35,058 nt of DNA from Nitrososphaerota archaeon (GTDB lineage: Archaea; Thermoproteota; Nitrososphaeria; Conexivisphaerales; Conexivisphaeraceae), in the NCBI GenBank assembly GCA_009903775.1, contig WYEM01000052.1:1-35058 (forward strand), given 5' to 3'. Position 1 is the first letter of the stretch; the number at the start of each line of letters is the position of its first letter. The position numbers and the translations under genes were made by a program. Shown piece by piece: positions 19,255 through 30,199 of this stretch. The notes beneath the pieces are model-generated. The model made no database searches. It was not told where the DNA came from and saw only the letters and a program-made list of their open reading frames with translations.

Positions 19255-20024
19255 GCTACGCGGTCGAGACCGAGAACCTGACGAAGGCGTTCAACGGGTT
19301 CGTAGCGGTGAACGGCGTCTCGATAAGGGTCAGGAGGGGCACCATATTCGGGCTCCTGGGCCCGAACGGCGCCGGCAAGAGCACGCTCCTCAGGATGGTG
19401 TGCACGCTCCTGAGGCCCACCTCCGGCAGGGCCTACGTGGAGGGGTTCGACGTGGAGAGGGAGCCGAACAGCGTCAGGAGGATAATCGGGGTGGTCCAAG
19501 AGAAGCTCCTGCTCTACCCCGTGCTCACGGCCAAGGAGAACCTGGAGCTCTTCGGGAGGCTCTACGGGATAGATGGGGAGGAGCTCAGGCGCAAGGTGAG
19601 GGACCTCCTGGAGGAGGTCAAGCTCTGGGGCTTCCGCGACAGGCCCGTCGGCACCTTCTCCACTGGGATGAGGCAGAGGCTCAACATAGCGAGGGCGCTC
19701 ATCCACGACCCGCGGGTCATAATATTGGACGAACCCACGAACACCCTGGACCCCCAGAGCGTGCGCTGGGTCAGGGACTACGTCAAGGGGCTGAAGGGGA
19801 GGGGGCTCACGGTCATAGTCACGACGCACGACATGCACGAGGCCGAGGAGCTGTCGGAGGAGCTCGCGATAATGGACAGGGGGCAGGTCCTCGACGTGGG
19901 CCCGGTGAACGAGCTCAAGTCCAAGTATCACGCCTCCACGGTGGAGGACGTGTTCCTGGAGCTCACGGGGAGGGAGCTCCGGGACGAGCTCTCCGGGAGG
20001 ATAAGCGGGAGGGGGTGGAGGCGA
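19251..20024 (+). CDS. ABC-2 type transporter ATP-binding protein
   Basis: Walker A GPNGAGKST, FSTGMRQRLNIARALIHDPRVIILDEPT. First in-frame CGA at 20022-20024 overlaps the downstream GTG by about 10 bp. Confidence 0.93.
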
Positions 20025-21169
20025 CGCCGCTCGGGTCCGGGATCCGCCACGCTCTCCTGATAGCGAGGAAGGACCTCACGGAGTTCTACAGGGTGAGGCC
20101 CAGGCTCGTCACAATGATACTCTTCCCGATAATACTGATGCTGCTCTTCGGCTACATGTTCCCGTCGAGCGGATCGGTGAGCCACGTGCCGATAGCGGTG
20201 GTCGTGCAGGACCAGAGCCCCCAGGGGCTGGCGATCGCGCAGAGGTTCACCTACCTGGCGCAGTCGTCCGGGCTCCTCGACGTGGAGACCACGGACTCCC
20301 TGAGCTGGGCCCAGCGGCAGCTAGTCATGAACAACGTCTACGCCATAGTGATATTCCCCCGGGGGCTGGGCGCGCAGCTGTCGTCCGGAGGCGGGACCGT
20401 GGAGGTGATACTCGACCAGCTCAACCCGACCCTGGACAGCGCCGTGAGGGGCGAGATAGCGCAGATATTCTCGCAGATGGACGCCCCGGCGCAGATCTCC
20501 GCGGGGTTCCCGGCCTCCCCGGGGACGCTCGACGTGGTCTTCCAGGGGCTGGTGCCCGGGGCCACGGGCAGCTTCGAGTTCCTCGCGCCCGGCATCGTGG
20601 CGATGACCGCGATAGTGGGCGGGCTGTCGGGGCTCGCCATGACGTTCTCCAGGGAGAGGGAGCTGGGGACGCTCGACGGGCTCCTCATGGCCCCCATATC
20701 CAGGCTATCCATCCTGTTCGGGAAGGGCATCGCGCAGATAGTAAGGGGCGCAATGAGCAGCGTGATAGTGTTCGTGATATCGGTCGCGCTCTTCGGCGTC
20801 AAGGTCTACGGCAACCCCCTGCTGATGATACTCGTGCTCCTCGAGGGGATACTCGCGTTCACCGGGATGGGCATGCTGTTCACGAGCTTCGTGAGCGACC
20901 AGGAGTCGGCGCAGCTGATCATCATGATGATACAGTTCCCGATGATATTCCTGAGCGGCGCGCTCTTCCCGCTGCTCCAGCTGCCGTGGTGGCTCAGGAT
21001 GATATCGTACATACTGCCCCTCACCTACGTGGTCTCCGCCTTCAGGGCCGAGATGGTGCTGAACGCCCCCTTCTCCGCAATAGCGCCCCAGGTCTACGGG
21101 CTGGCGATATTCACGGTCGCGGTCTTCGCGCTCGCCGTGCCGCTCTTCCAGCGCGCGGTCACTAGGTGA
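20015..21169 (+). CDS. ABC-2 type transporter permease
   Basis: RKDLTEFYRVRPRLVTMILFPIILMLLFGY; C-terminal ABC-2 membrane helices; TGA stop. Confidence 0.88.
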   Translation: MEATPLGSGIRHALLIARKDLTEFYRVRPRLVTMILFPIILMLLFGYMFPSSGSVSHVPIAVVVQDQSPQGLAIAQRFTYLAQSSGLLDVETTDSLSWAQRQLVMNNVYAIVIFPRGLGAQLSSGGGTVEVILDQLNPTLDSAVRGEIAQIFSQMDAPAQISAGFPASPGTLDVVFQGLVPGATGSFEFLAPGIVAMTAIVGGLSGLAMTFSRERELGTLDGLLMAPISRLSILFGKGIAQIVRGAMSSVIVFVISVALFGVKVYGNPLLMILVLLEGILAFTGMGMLFTSFVSDQESAQLIIMMIQFPMIFLSGALFPLLQLPWWLRMISYILPLTYVVSAFRAEMVLNAPFSAIAPQVYGLAIFTVAVFALAVPLFQRAVTR

Positions 21170-21178
21170 GCTCCGCCA

Positions 21179-21832
21179 TCACAGCAGCTCCGCGACCTTC
21201 CTCAGATCGTCCACGCAGCGCGCCCCGCGGCCCCCGCACCCGCGCCTGTCCAGGAGGTAGGCGTCCACCCCCGCGCTCAGGGGCATCTCCAAGTCCCACA
21301 CCGGGTCGTTCCCCACGTGCACAATCTCGCCGGGCGCCACGCCCAGGCGCCTAGCCGCCTCCCTGTAGAAGTCCGCGTACTTCCTCGGGACGCCGAAGTC
21401 CGAGACGCAGGACATGATGGCGTGGAACCTTATCCCGAGGACCTCCTCGTAGACCTCCGCGAAGATCCTGGCGCTGTTCGTCGACGCCACCAGTAGGACC
21501 CCGTCGCCCAGCCCCCTGAGCAGCTCCTCGGCGTCGGGATACATCCTGATCCACCCCGCGTTCTCCAATATCAGCGCGCGCGGATCCGCATCTATGCCGA
21601 ACCTCCTCAGCCAGTAGTCCGGCATGTACCACCTCAGGTCCATGGGCCCCACCTCATCGTAGGCGGTCCGGACCACGCGCTGGGCCTCCTCCAGCGGGAC
21701 ACCCTTGCGCTCCGCGTAGAGCTCAGGCATGAACTCCATCCAGAAGTGCTCCGCGAAGCGCTCGTCTATGATGGTGCCGTCGAGGTCCACCGAGAGGACC
21801 CTGATGCCGCTGGACGCCGCAGGATCGCCCAC
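21179..21832 (-). CDS. HAD-superfamily hydrolase
   Basis: LSVDLDGTIIDERFAE, LLVASTNSARIF, VHVGNDPVWDLEMPLSAGVDAYLLDR; TGA stop. Confidence 0.87.
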   Translation of the reverse strand: MGDPAASSGIRVLSVDLDGTIIDERFAEHFWMEFMPELYAERKGVPLEEAQRVVRTAYDEVGPMDLRWYMPDYWLRRFGIDADPRALILENAGWIRMYPDAEELLRGLGDGVLLVASTNSARIFAEVYEEVLGIRFHAIMSCVSDFGVPRKYADFYREAARRLGVAPGEIVHVGNDPVWDLEMPLSAGVDAYLLDRRGCGGRGARCVDDLRKVAELL

Positions 21833-21895
21833 GTGCCCTCAAATGGTCGGGCTCCTTTTAAACGTCGGGGGCGTGGAGCGCTCGCATGGACCGCG

Positions 21896-22718
21896 CGGCA
21901 ACAGGCTCCGTTACCTTAAGCCGACCATCGATGAGTCTAAATCCGAGGGAGCCCTCCGCCCGATTTGCCATGACCACCAACCCGATCCAGATCAGGAGGA
22001 GGACTCCCCTTCCGGTCATGGCCCACGCTGTCATCCTTATTTCTCGGGCCTCTCGCTGAGGCGCGCCGCCAGGTCCCTGAGGCCCATCAGTAGGAGCCAA
22101 GTGTCGATATGGAGGTGGGCGCAGAGGCCGGGCCCAATCCTCGGATCCATCGGCGCGGATCCTAGGGAGGTGCGTCGCATAATCATCGATGAGGCGATGG
22201 TGGACCTGGGAGGGACCCCGGCGTGGATCTGGGTCGCCTTCGAGCCCGACCTCCATGCGATGCTCGACTTCCACGCAGCCCGCGCGGGAACTCCATAGAC
22301 GCCTACCTGTTCATCGGGAGGCTCGTCCGCAGGTACGGCGGGGTCCCCATCTACACGGACGGCGCGGGATGGTACGCCGATGCGTGCAGGTGGGCGGGCG
22401 CCGAGCACATAGTCTACGATCGCCCCCTGAGGAACCTCATGGAGCGCATGATCCAATACATCTAAGGATAGGACCGAGGCCTTCGACGACCCCTTCCCCG
22501 TCGGCGGGCGCAGGCTCGCGTCCGGGCGCGCGTTCGAGCGCATGCGTAACTGGCTGTCAGCGTTCACGTCCATGCACGACTTCGTGTTCGAGGACGGGGA
22601 TCTGGGGAGGCCCCCGCTGGTGTGGGAAGAGGAGGGAATGCCGCGGTGGCTGGACGTGCTGCGCCCGATCCTCTCGCTCGGGTGGGAGGTGGGCTTAAGG
22701 TAACGGAGCCCGGCAACA
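21896..22718 (+). mobile_element. IS6-like insertion sequence with TIRs and TSD
   Basis: Perfect 19-bp TIRs GGCTCCGTTACCTTAAGCC (21904-21922) and GGCTTAAGGTAACGGAGCC (22692-22710), flanked by the 8-bp direct repeat CGGCAACA (21896-21903 and 22711-22718). Confidence 0.93.
22140..22704 (+). pseudogene. IS6-like DDE transposase, frameshifted
   Basis: IIDEAMVDLGGTPAWIWVAFEPDLHAMLDFHAARAG / NSIDAYLFIGRLVRRYGGVPIYTDGAGWYADACRWAGAEHIVYDRPLRNLMERMIQYI / KDRTEAFDDPFPVGG...MRNWLSAF in different frames; two 1-nt indels. Confidence 0.8.
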
Positions 22719-22758
22719 TAAAGAAACCCTTAAAAATAGGATAAACTAATCATCCATT

Positions 22759-23361
22759 ATGGAATCGCGCATTCGTCCACGTGGGCATTGTGGAGAGCAT
22801 GGGCATCCGCGCGGGCATCGCGGAGGCCGCTGGGGCGGCGCCCTAGATCCGCTGCCGATCCTGGAGCGCGCCGGGCTGAGGCCCGGGATGTCGCTGCTCG
22901 ATCTGGGCTCCGGCGCCGGCAGGTTCTCCATACCCGCTGCCGGCGTGGCGTCGAGGGTCCACGCCATCGACATATCGGAGGACGCCGTTAGATCGCTCCT
23001 GGAGGAGGCCTCGAGGCTGGGCCTGGGGAACCTGACCGCCTCCGTCGGTGACGCCGCGGGCGACCTGGGGTTCGATGGCGAGTTCGACATGGTGCTGCTC
23101 GCCAACGTCCTCCACGGCTTCGTGGTCGCCGGCACCGCGGATCGCGTGCTGGAGAACGCGAGGAGGGCCCTCCGGCCGGGCGGCCGCGTCCTCGTGCTGG
23201 AATTCAAGAAGGACTCGCCATCGCCCCCCGGGCCCCCGTCCTACATGAGGATCCGGGAGGAGGACCTCATCGAGACCGCGTCCCGCCACGGCCTCGAGCC
23301 CATCGATCGCTTCGAAGCGGGCCCCCATCACTACGCGGTTGTGTTTCAGCGGAAATCGTGA
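22759..23361 (+). CDS. SAM-dependent class I methyltransferase
   Basis: GMSLLDLGSGAGRFSIPAAG; VLLANVLHGF; RPGGRVLVLEF; TGA stop. Confidence 0.85.
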   Translation: MESRIRPRGHCGEHGHPRGHRGGRWGGALDPLPILERAGLRPGMSLLDLGSGAGRFSIPAAGVASRVHAIDISEDAVRSLLEEASRLGLGNLTASVGDAAGDLGFDGEFDMVLLANVLHGFVVAGTADRVLENARRALRPGGRVLVLEFKKDSPSPPGPPSYMRIREEDLIETASRHGLEPIDRFEAGPHHYAVVFQRKS

Positions 23362-23390
23362 GCTATCCCCTCGGAGCAGGATCCGTCGCG

Positions 23391-24413
23391 TCGGCTCCGC
23401 GAAATGCGCGCCGCCCCCTCGCGCCCCAGCTCGTCCCACGTTCCATCGGAGTAATGGCTGACGGCTCCCCCGTCCCCGACGTACGTCCCGCAGAACCTGC
23501 AGAATCCCCCCTCCATGCATGAGCCGCACGTGGGGCACGTCCTGCGCGGATCGGAGCACCTCCCCGGCCTCTCGATGCACATCCCCTCCATCACCCTGTA
23601 CAGGTGGACGTGAGCCCTCGACGGGAATTTTATCCCGGTCGTCCTGTGGAGTTCGACCGCGTCGCGGAGCTCCACCCCCGATGACCAGCGCGCGATCAGC
23701 CCCATGGCGCCGGATCCCTCAGTGATGGGGACCTTCTCCCTCCACGCTATATTCCCCAGGCCCCGCCTATCCAAGTACCTCCTCATCAGCAGCTTCCCGT
23801 ATCTGCGCCCGTTGACGTCGCCGATCTTGCACTCGAGGGGGGTCTCCAGCGCTATCCTCCTCGCGTCGTCGGTGTAGAGCGGGAGCTCCACGCCTATTCC
23901 CAGCGCGAACCCCAGGTCCCTGGACGCGAACCTGGATCCCGTGAGGACCCTGGAGTACCACCTGTCCACGCCGCGCTGGTCGTAGCCCAGGAGGAAAGGG
24001 TAGCCCAGGAAGAGCTCGTCTCCCCCGTCCCCCGTCGCGGCGCATCCGCATCCCCCATCGCGCGCGGCCCTCAGCCCCAGGCACGCGGCGGTATCGGCGG
24101 CTATCTCCACCGGATCGATGGACCTCGTGACCGAGATCGCTTTCCTCTCGCATTCCTCCACCAGATCCGGGTCGACCGGTGCCCTGAGCAGCTCCAACCC
24201 CAGCGCTTCGGCCGCGCTCGCCGCGAACCTCGCATCGACCCCGCCCGGCAGCTCCACGGTGACCAGCCTGGGCCTGATGCCCGCCTCGACGGCCGCGGCG
24301 GCCACGAACGTGGTATCTATCCCCCCGGAGAAGAGCACGCAGTCGCATCCCCTGTCGCGAAGTAGCGACGCGATGGACGCGGCGAGCTCGTCCCCGAAGA
24401 CATCACAGTTCAC
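23391..24413 (-). CDS. Asparagine synthase-related PP-loop ATPase with C-terminal zinc-ribbon-like cysteines
   Basis: CVLFSGGIDTTFVAAAAVEAG; GDGGDELFLGYPFLLGYDQRG; CPTCGSC/CRFCG. First in-frame CGA at 23391-23393. Start GTG (VNCDVFGDE) chosen because TATAAATA lies just upstream. Confidence 0.75.
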
Positions 24414-24431
24414 GCGGAGGGAACGGGCCGG

Positions 24432-24466
24432 AAAGTATTTATACCATATGGATGGATAGTCCATCC
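24432..24466. promoter_or_regulatory. Divergent promoter with inverted-repeat operator candidate
   Basis: AAGTATTTATACCATAT is a TATA element readable on both strands; GGATGGA-TAG-TCCATCC perfect inverted repeat at 24450-24466 sits between TATA and ATG 24468. Confidence 0.55.
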
Positions 24467-24467
24467 A

Positions 24468-25775
24468 ATGAGAAGGAAGGCATCGTCATCGGTCGCGGTC
24501 TCGCTGATAGTAGTCGCCGTGGTCGTGGCAATATCCGCGGCGTACATAGGGCATCAGTTGAGCGCCTACTCCGCCCAGGTCTCGGAGCTCTACTCAGCGG
24601 TCAGCTCGCTCAACAGGACGGTGGCGTCCCAGGCCTCCGCCATAAGCTCGATCGCGTCGCAGCAGCAGTCCATCCAGTCGCAGCTGAGCTCGCTCAACAG
24701 GACGGTGGCGTCCCAGGCCTCCGCCATAAGCTCGATCGCGTCGCAGCAGCAGTCCATCCAGTCGCAGCTGAGCTCGCTGGAGAGCTCCATGAGGTTCCCC
24801 GCCTCCGCGGTCGACGCCACGGGCCAGCAGATAGTGGTATACTCGGAGCCCACTAGGATAGTGTCGCTGATGCCGAGCGACACAGCCATCCTCTTCGCGG
24901 TCGGCGCCGGCCCGCAGGTCGTGGGGGTCGACAAGTACTCGAGCTGGCCCCCCTGCCTGTCGGCGCTCGAGGCGAACGGGACCGTGAAGGACATCGGGAG
25001 CGGCTGGTACCCGAACCCGGAGGTGATACTCTCCGCGAGGCCCGACATGGTCTTCGGCGTGTCCAGCGTCCCGAGCAACCACGCGCTCAAGCAGCAGTTC
25101 GCCGCCTACGGCATCCCCGTGGTCCTCCTCCCCGATAACACGATAGAGGACGTCCTGCAGAGCATCTACACAGTCGGGAGGCTCACGGGCCACACCGGGA
25201 CGGCGCAGCTGCTGGCCGAGAACGTGACCGCCGAGCTCTCGTACGCGGAGGGCAGCACTATTGGGCTCAACAGGACGTCCGCCGCGCTCATAGTGTGGCC
25301 CTCGCCGATCTGGGTGGCCGGCAACGGCACCTGGGAGGACCAAATGATCACAGCCGCCGGCGGGTCCAACGTCTTCTCGAAAGTCAGCGGGTGGGGGCCG
25401 GTCGATCCCGAGGCGCTGCTGGCTGCCAGGCCCCAGGTGATAATATACGCCGCGGGGCACGGCCAGCTCAACTACACCGAGTTCATGTCCACGCTGTACC
25501 AGAAGCTGGGGCCGGCCGCCGACAGCGTCCCGGCCATAGCGAGCGGCCGCGTCTACGCGGTCACCGGGGAGTACAACGACTGGCTCACGGAGCCGGGGCC
25601 CTTCGTCGGATACGGCACGATACTGCTCTCGGTCCTCCTCCACCCCGAGGCCTACGGCATGAACTACACGTCCATACCCCACGTGGTCTCCCCCGGCACG
25701 CTCAGGCTGCCGGTCCCCGCGTCGGTACCCGTAATAAGCACCCCGCGGTGCGCGTCGGCCGTGAGCTCCCCATGA
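24468..25775 (+). CDS. Fe-siderophore/cobalamin ABC transporter substrate-binding protein (BtuF/FecB-like)
   Basis: N-terminal anchor, coiled-coil-like repeats, TRIVSLMPSDTAILFAVGAGPQVVGVDKYS...PEVILSARPDMVFG; TGA overlapping the next ATG. Confidence 0.9.
   Translation: MRRKASSSVAVSLIVVAVVVAISAAYIGHQLSAYSAQVSELYSAVSSLNRTVASQASAISSIASQQQSIQSQLSSLNRTVASQASAISSIASQQQSIQSQLSSLESSMRFPASAVDATGQQIVVYSEPTRIVSLMPSDTAILFAVGAGPQVVGVDKYSSWPPCLSALEANGTVKDIGSGWYPNPEVILSARPDMVFGVSSVPSNHALKQQFAAYGIPVVLLPDNTIEDVLQSIYTVGRLTGHTGTAQLLAENVTAELSYAEGSTIGLNRTSAALIVWPSPIWVAGNGTWEDQMITAAGGSNVFSKVSGWGPVDPEALLAARPQVIIYAAGHGQLNYTEFMSTLYQKLGPAADSVPAIASGRVYAVTGEYNDWLTEPGPFVGYGTILLSVLLHPEAYGMNYTSIPHVVSPGTLRLPVPASVPVISTPRCASAVSSP
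24603..24780 (+). repeat. Perfect 84-bp tandem duplication encoding (SSLNRTVASQASAISSIASQQQSIQSQL)x2
   Basis: Copies 24603-24686 and 24687-24770 are identical at the nucleotide level. Confidence 0.95.
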
Positions 25776-26704
25776 GGGGCGGCCTCCTCCATCTCCTCCT
25801 CCCGGTCTTCTTCGCGCTATCCCTGTTCCTCGGGCCCTACGGGCTCATCAACCCGTTCTCCCACGGCCTGGGGGCGTTCGTCCTCGAGCTCAGGCTCCTC
25901 AGGGCCCTCGCAGCCTCGCTCGTCGGGCTCGCCCTCGCCGCCTCCGGCTCCGGGCTGCAGGCGCTCCTCAAGAACCCCCTCGCTGATCCCTACATACTCG
26001 GCGTCTCGTCGGGCGCGGCCCTCGGGGTGCTGGCGACGATCGCCGCCGGCTTCATCTGGCCGCTCGCGGTGTCTCTCTCGGCCCTCCTGGGGGGGCTCGC
26101 GGCCCTCGCTCTCGTCATGGCCGTCTCGTCCGCGCTCGGCCTGACGAGGACCTCCATGGTGCTCGCCGGCGTCGCCCTCTCCTACGCCCTGAGCTCCATC
26201 GACATGATCATCATGATGGACCTGGGGCCCGCGGTCCAGGGATCCCTCGCGTGGCTGTTCGGGACGGTCGCCTACGCGCTCTGGGGCGAGCTGGCCTACG
26301 CGGCGCCGCTGATGGCCGCGGGCGCGGCATGGATATTCCTGAGGGCGGGCCACCTGGAGTCGCTGATGCTGGGGGACGACGTGGCGGAGTCCATGGGCGT
26401 GAGGGCGCGCAGGCTGAGGGCCGAGGTGGCGGTGGCCTCGGCCCTCTCGACGTCCGCGGCGGTCGCGGTGGCCGGCCCCGTGGGCTTCGTCGGGCTCGTG
26501 GCCCCGTGGATCGCCAGGCTGGGATCCGGGGGGGCATTCCGCAGGATCTACCCGCTCTCCCTGTCGCTCGGCGCCTCGCTCACGGTGGCCGCGGACCTGG
26601 CCTCGAGGTTCGTGGAGCCCGGGGGCATGGCGCCCCTGACCTCGATAACGGCCCTCATGGGGGCCCCAGTGCTCGTCTACCTGCTGGCGAGGTGGCGGGG
26701 TTGA
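25772..26704 (+). CDS. FecCD/BtuC-family ABC transporter permease
   Basis: ALAASGSGLQALLKNPLADPYILGVSSGAALG; GPVGFVGLVAPWIAR; TGA stop. Confidence 0.92.
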   Translation: MRGGLLHLLLPVFFALSLFLGPYGLINPFSHGLGAFVLELRLLRALAASLVGLALAASGSGLQALLKNPLADPYILGVSSGAALGVLATIAAGFIWPLAVSLSALLGGLAALALVMAVSSALGLTRTSMVLAGVALSYALSSIDMIIMMDLGPAVQGSLAWLFGTVAYALWGELAYAAPLMAAGAAWIFLRAGHLESLMLGDDVAESMGVRARRLRAEVAVASALSTSAAVAVAGPVGFVGLVAPWIARLGSGGAFRRIYPLSLSLGASLTVAADLASRFVEPGGMAPLTSITALMGAPVLVYLLARWRG

Positions 26705-27459
26705 ACCCTGTGCTGGAGGCCGACTCGCTATCCCTCGCCTACGGCGGCCGCGTCGTGCTGGAGGGGCTGAGCTTCGAGGCGTACCCGGGCGAGGTCCTCG
26801 CGGTGGTGGGGCCCAACGGGGCCGGGAAGACTACGCTGCTCAGGGCCCTCTCGGGCTCGCTGGAGGTGGCCGGCGGCGCCCTGAGCTGCTGCGGATTCTC
26901 CGCGGCGGCCGGCGAGCGCCTGGGCGCTGGCGACCGCATCTCCTACGCGCCCGCGTACCCGGACGTCGATCCCTGGATCTCCGCGCTCGACCTGGTGCTC
27001 TCCTACAGGATGGGGCCCCGCAGGCCCTGGGCGAGGCCGTCCCGCGAGGACGTGGGCGCGGCCCTGGAGTCGCTCCGGCGCCTGGGCGCGGCGGCGCTCG
27101 GCCCCCGGAGGACGTCCGAGATGAGCACCGGCGAGCTCAAGATGGTGATGCTGGCCGCGGCGCTCTCCAGGCGCTCCGACGTGCTGCTGCTGGACGAGCC
27201 GCTCGCCTACCTGGACCTGAGGAACCAGTCGATCGCCATGTCCGCGCTGAGGGCCGAGGCCCGCAGGGGCGCGCTCGTGCTCGTGGCCTCGCACGAGCTG
27301 CACCTGCTGAGGCTCTACGCCGACAGGGTCCTGGTGCTCTCGGGCGGGAGGGCGGTCGCGATGGGGCGCGTGGACTCCGTGCTCAGCGAGGACCTGCTGG
27401 AGAGGGCCTACGGCGTGCCCCTCAGGGAGGAGCGCGCCCTGGTCCCGTCGATCCATCGA
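26701..27459 (+). CDS. Iron/cobalamin ABC transporter ATP-binding protein
   Basis: VVGPNGAGKTTLLRALSG; MSTGELKMVMLAAALSRRSDVLLLDEPLAYLDL; ends EERALVPSIH then CGA 27457-27459. ORF track extends to 27528. Confidence 0.9.
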
Positions 27460-27556
27460 GCGGGCGGCGCGCGGGAGCGGCGTAGTTACTGTAATTATTT
27501 CCGTTGCGGGGCCCCCGGGCGATATTAATATAAGGTGGGCAAGAAGCCATGCGAGG

Positions 27557-30199
27557 ATGGATCACGAGCCTGAGACCGGCTTCGGCTGGGAGCTCGAGGA
27601 CGGCACCCACGTCTACACGAACAGCACGCTGGAGGGCCCCGTCCTGGTGTACGTCAAGGGCGGGAAGATCGTCAGGATCGAGCCGCTGAAGCTCTCGCCC
27701 GAGGATCCCGAGTCCTGGACGATCGAGGCCCGCGGGCGCAGGTTCTCTCCCCCCAGGAAGGCGCTCGTCCCCTCCTACATACTGGCCGAGAGGGCGAAGG
27801 TGTACTCCCCCAAGCGCGTCCTCTACCCGATGAAGCGCGTGGACTTCGATCCGAACAAGAAGGACAGGAAGGCCGAGAACAGGGGCAAGTCGGGCTACGA
27901 GAGGATAAGCTGGGAGGAGGCGCTCGACATACTCGAGCAGGAGATAACCAGGGTGCACAAGACTTACGGCCCCGGCGCCATCGGCACGACCTCCTCCTCC
28001 CATCACTCCTGGGGCATCATAGGGTACAGGCTGAGCGCCTACCTGAGGTTCATAGATATACTGGGCGTGACCTACGCTGATCACAACCCGGACAGCTGGG
28101 AGGGCGCGCTCTGGGGCGCCGTCCACATGTACGGCTTCAACTGGGGCGTCGGAGTGCCGGAGCAGAACGACCTCCTGACGGACGCCCTCCAGAACACCGA
28201 GATGATAGTGCTCTGGTCGGCAGACCCGGAGACCACCCTGGGCACGTACGCGGGCTACGAGAGCAACCCGTGGCGCCAGTGGCTCAAGGAGCTGGGCGTC
28301 AAGTTCGTGATAATAGATCCCTTCTACAACTATACGGCGGTCAACTTCGCTGACAAGTGGATAGCCCCGAGGCCGGGCACCGACACGGCGCTCGCCGCGG
28401 CCATAGCCTACGTCTGGATAAGCGAGGGGACGTACGACAAGGAATACGTGGAGAAGAGGACGATCGGCTTCGAGAAGTTCAGGGACTACATAATGGGCAG
28501 GGAGGACGGGGTCCCGAAGACCCCGGAGTGGGCCGAGAGGATAACCGGCGTGCCGGCCCGCGAGATAAGGGCGCTCGCCAGGGAGTGGGCCAGGAAGAGG
28601 ACGATGCTCGGCTTCGGCAGCAGGCCCGGCATGGGCGGCGCCGGCCGCGCCGCCTACGGCCACGAGTGGGCCAGGTACATGGTGGCGCTCCAGGCTATGC
28701 AGGGCGCCGGGAAGCCCGGCGTCAACTGGTGGTCCACGAGCACCGGGTCCCCCACCACGCCCAACGTGCCGGAGGACTCCAACCCATACGGCTTCTTCTT
28801 CCCGGGCTACGGCGACGGCGGGATATCGGGCGACACGGGGTACACCGGCGCGGCCAGGATCCTGCCGCGCGGCTTCGTCAGGATCCCGGTGACCGACAGG
28901 ATCAACCAGCCCGGCGGGCAGCACGTGCTCAGGCTCTTACTCCCCGAGGCCATAATGAGCCCCCCAGTGGAGTGGAGGGGCAAGGGCTTCAACACGATAT
29001 CCATAGAGGCGCAGTTCAAGAAGTACAAGTACCCGGAGGACGGCTACTCCGAGATAAGGATGTTCTGGCGCTACGGCGCCGCCTACATAGGCACCATGAC
29101 CAACACCAACAGGTGGGTCAGGATGTACAGGAGCCCCAAGCTGGAGTTCGTCGTGAACCAGAACCCGTGGTTCGAGGGGGAGGCCAAGTTCGCCGACCTC
29201 ATACTCCCGGCGGCGACCAGCTTCGAGCGCTGGGACATAGGCGAGTTCTCCAACATATCGGGCCAGTCGCTCGAGAGCGTGCAGTTCGTCAACCACAGGA
29301 TAATAGCGCTGAGCATGAAGGCGATAGAGCCGCTCGGGGAGTCCAAGAGCGACTACGACATATTCGCCATGGTCGCGAAGAGGCTGGGCTTCTACGAGAA
29401 GTACACCGAGGGAGGGATGACGCAGCTGGACTGGGTGAGGAGGTTCTTCGAGAGGAGCGACCTGCCCAAGTACATCTCGTGGGAGGAGTTCAAGAGGCGC
29501 GGCTACTTCGTGGTCCCGGTCAAGAAGCGCCCCGTGACCCCGGCGCTCAGGTGGTTCTACGAGGGGAGGAGGAGGGACACCATAGGGGCCGGGCCGGCCG
29601 GGGGCGGCGTGATGGGGATGCCGGACGGCACGGGCCTCGGCACCCAGAGCGGCAAGATAGAGTTCGAGTCGAACAGCCTGAAGAGGTTCGACCCGAACGA
29701 CCCCGAGAGGCCGCCGGTCCCGCACTACATACCCTCGTGGGAGGGGCCCGACACGCCGCTCGCGAAGAAGTACCCGCTCCAGCTGATGACGCCCCACGCG
29801 AGGTACAGCTTCCACACGCAGCACGACGCCAAGGAGACCTGGATCGATGAGATACCGGAGCACAGGAGGAGGGGGCCGGACGGCTACTTCTACAGGGTGA
29901 TGAGGATAAACCCGGCCGACGCCGCGCCGAGGGGGATAAGGGACGGGGACCTCGTGAAGGTGTACAACGACAGGGGGGCCGTGATCTGCATAGCGGAGGT
30001 GACGGAGAGGATAAGGCCCGGCGTCGTGCACTGCTATCAGGCATCCGCCGCCTACGATCCGATAGGCGAGCCGGGGGAGTCCCCCGACAGGGGCGGGTCC
30101 GTGAACCTGCTCACGCCGCACAGGTTCCTCTCGAAGAACGCGAACGGGATGGCGCCGAGCAGCGCCCTCGTCGAGGTCGAGAGGTGGGAGGGATCCCGA
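27557..30199 (+). CDS. DMSO-reductase-family molybdopterin enzyme resembling pyrogallol-phloroglucinol transhydroxylase large subunit
   Basis: No N-terminal FeS motif or Tat signal; TYADHNPDSWEGALWGAVHMYGFNWG; paired with an FeS subunit carrying a C-terminal beta domain. Last codons TCC CGA TGA. Confidence 0.75.
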
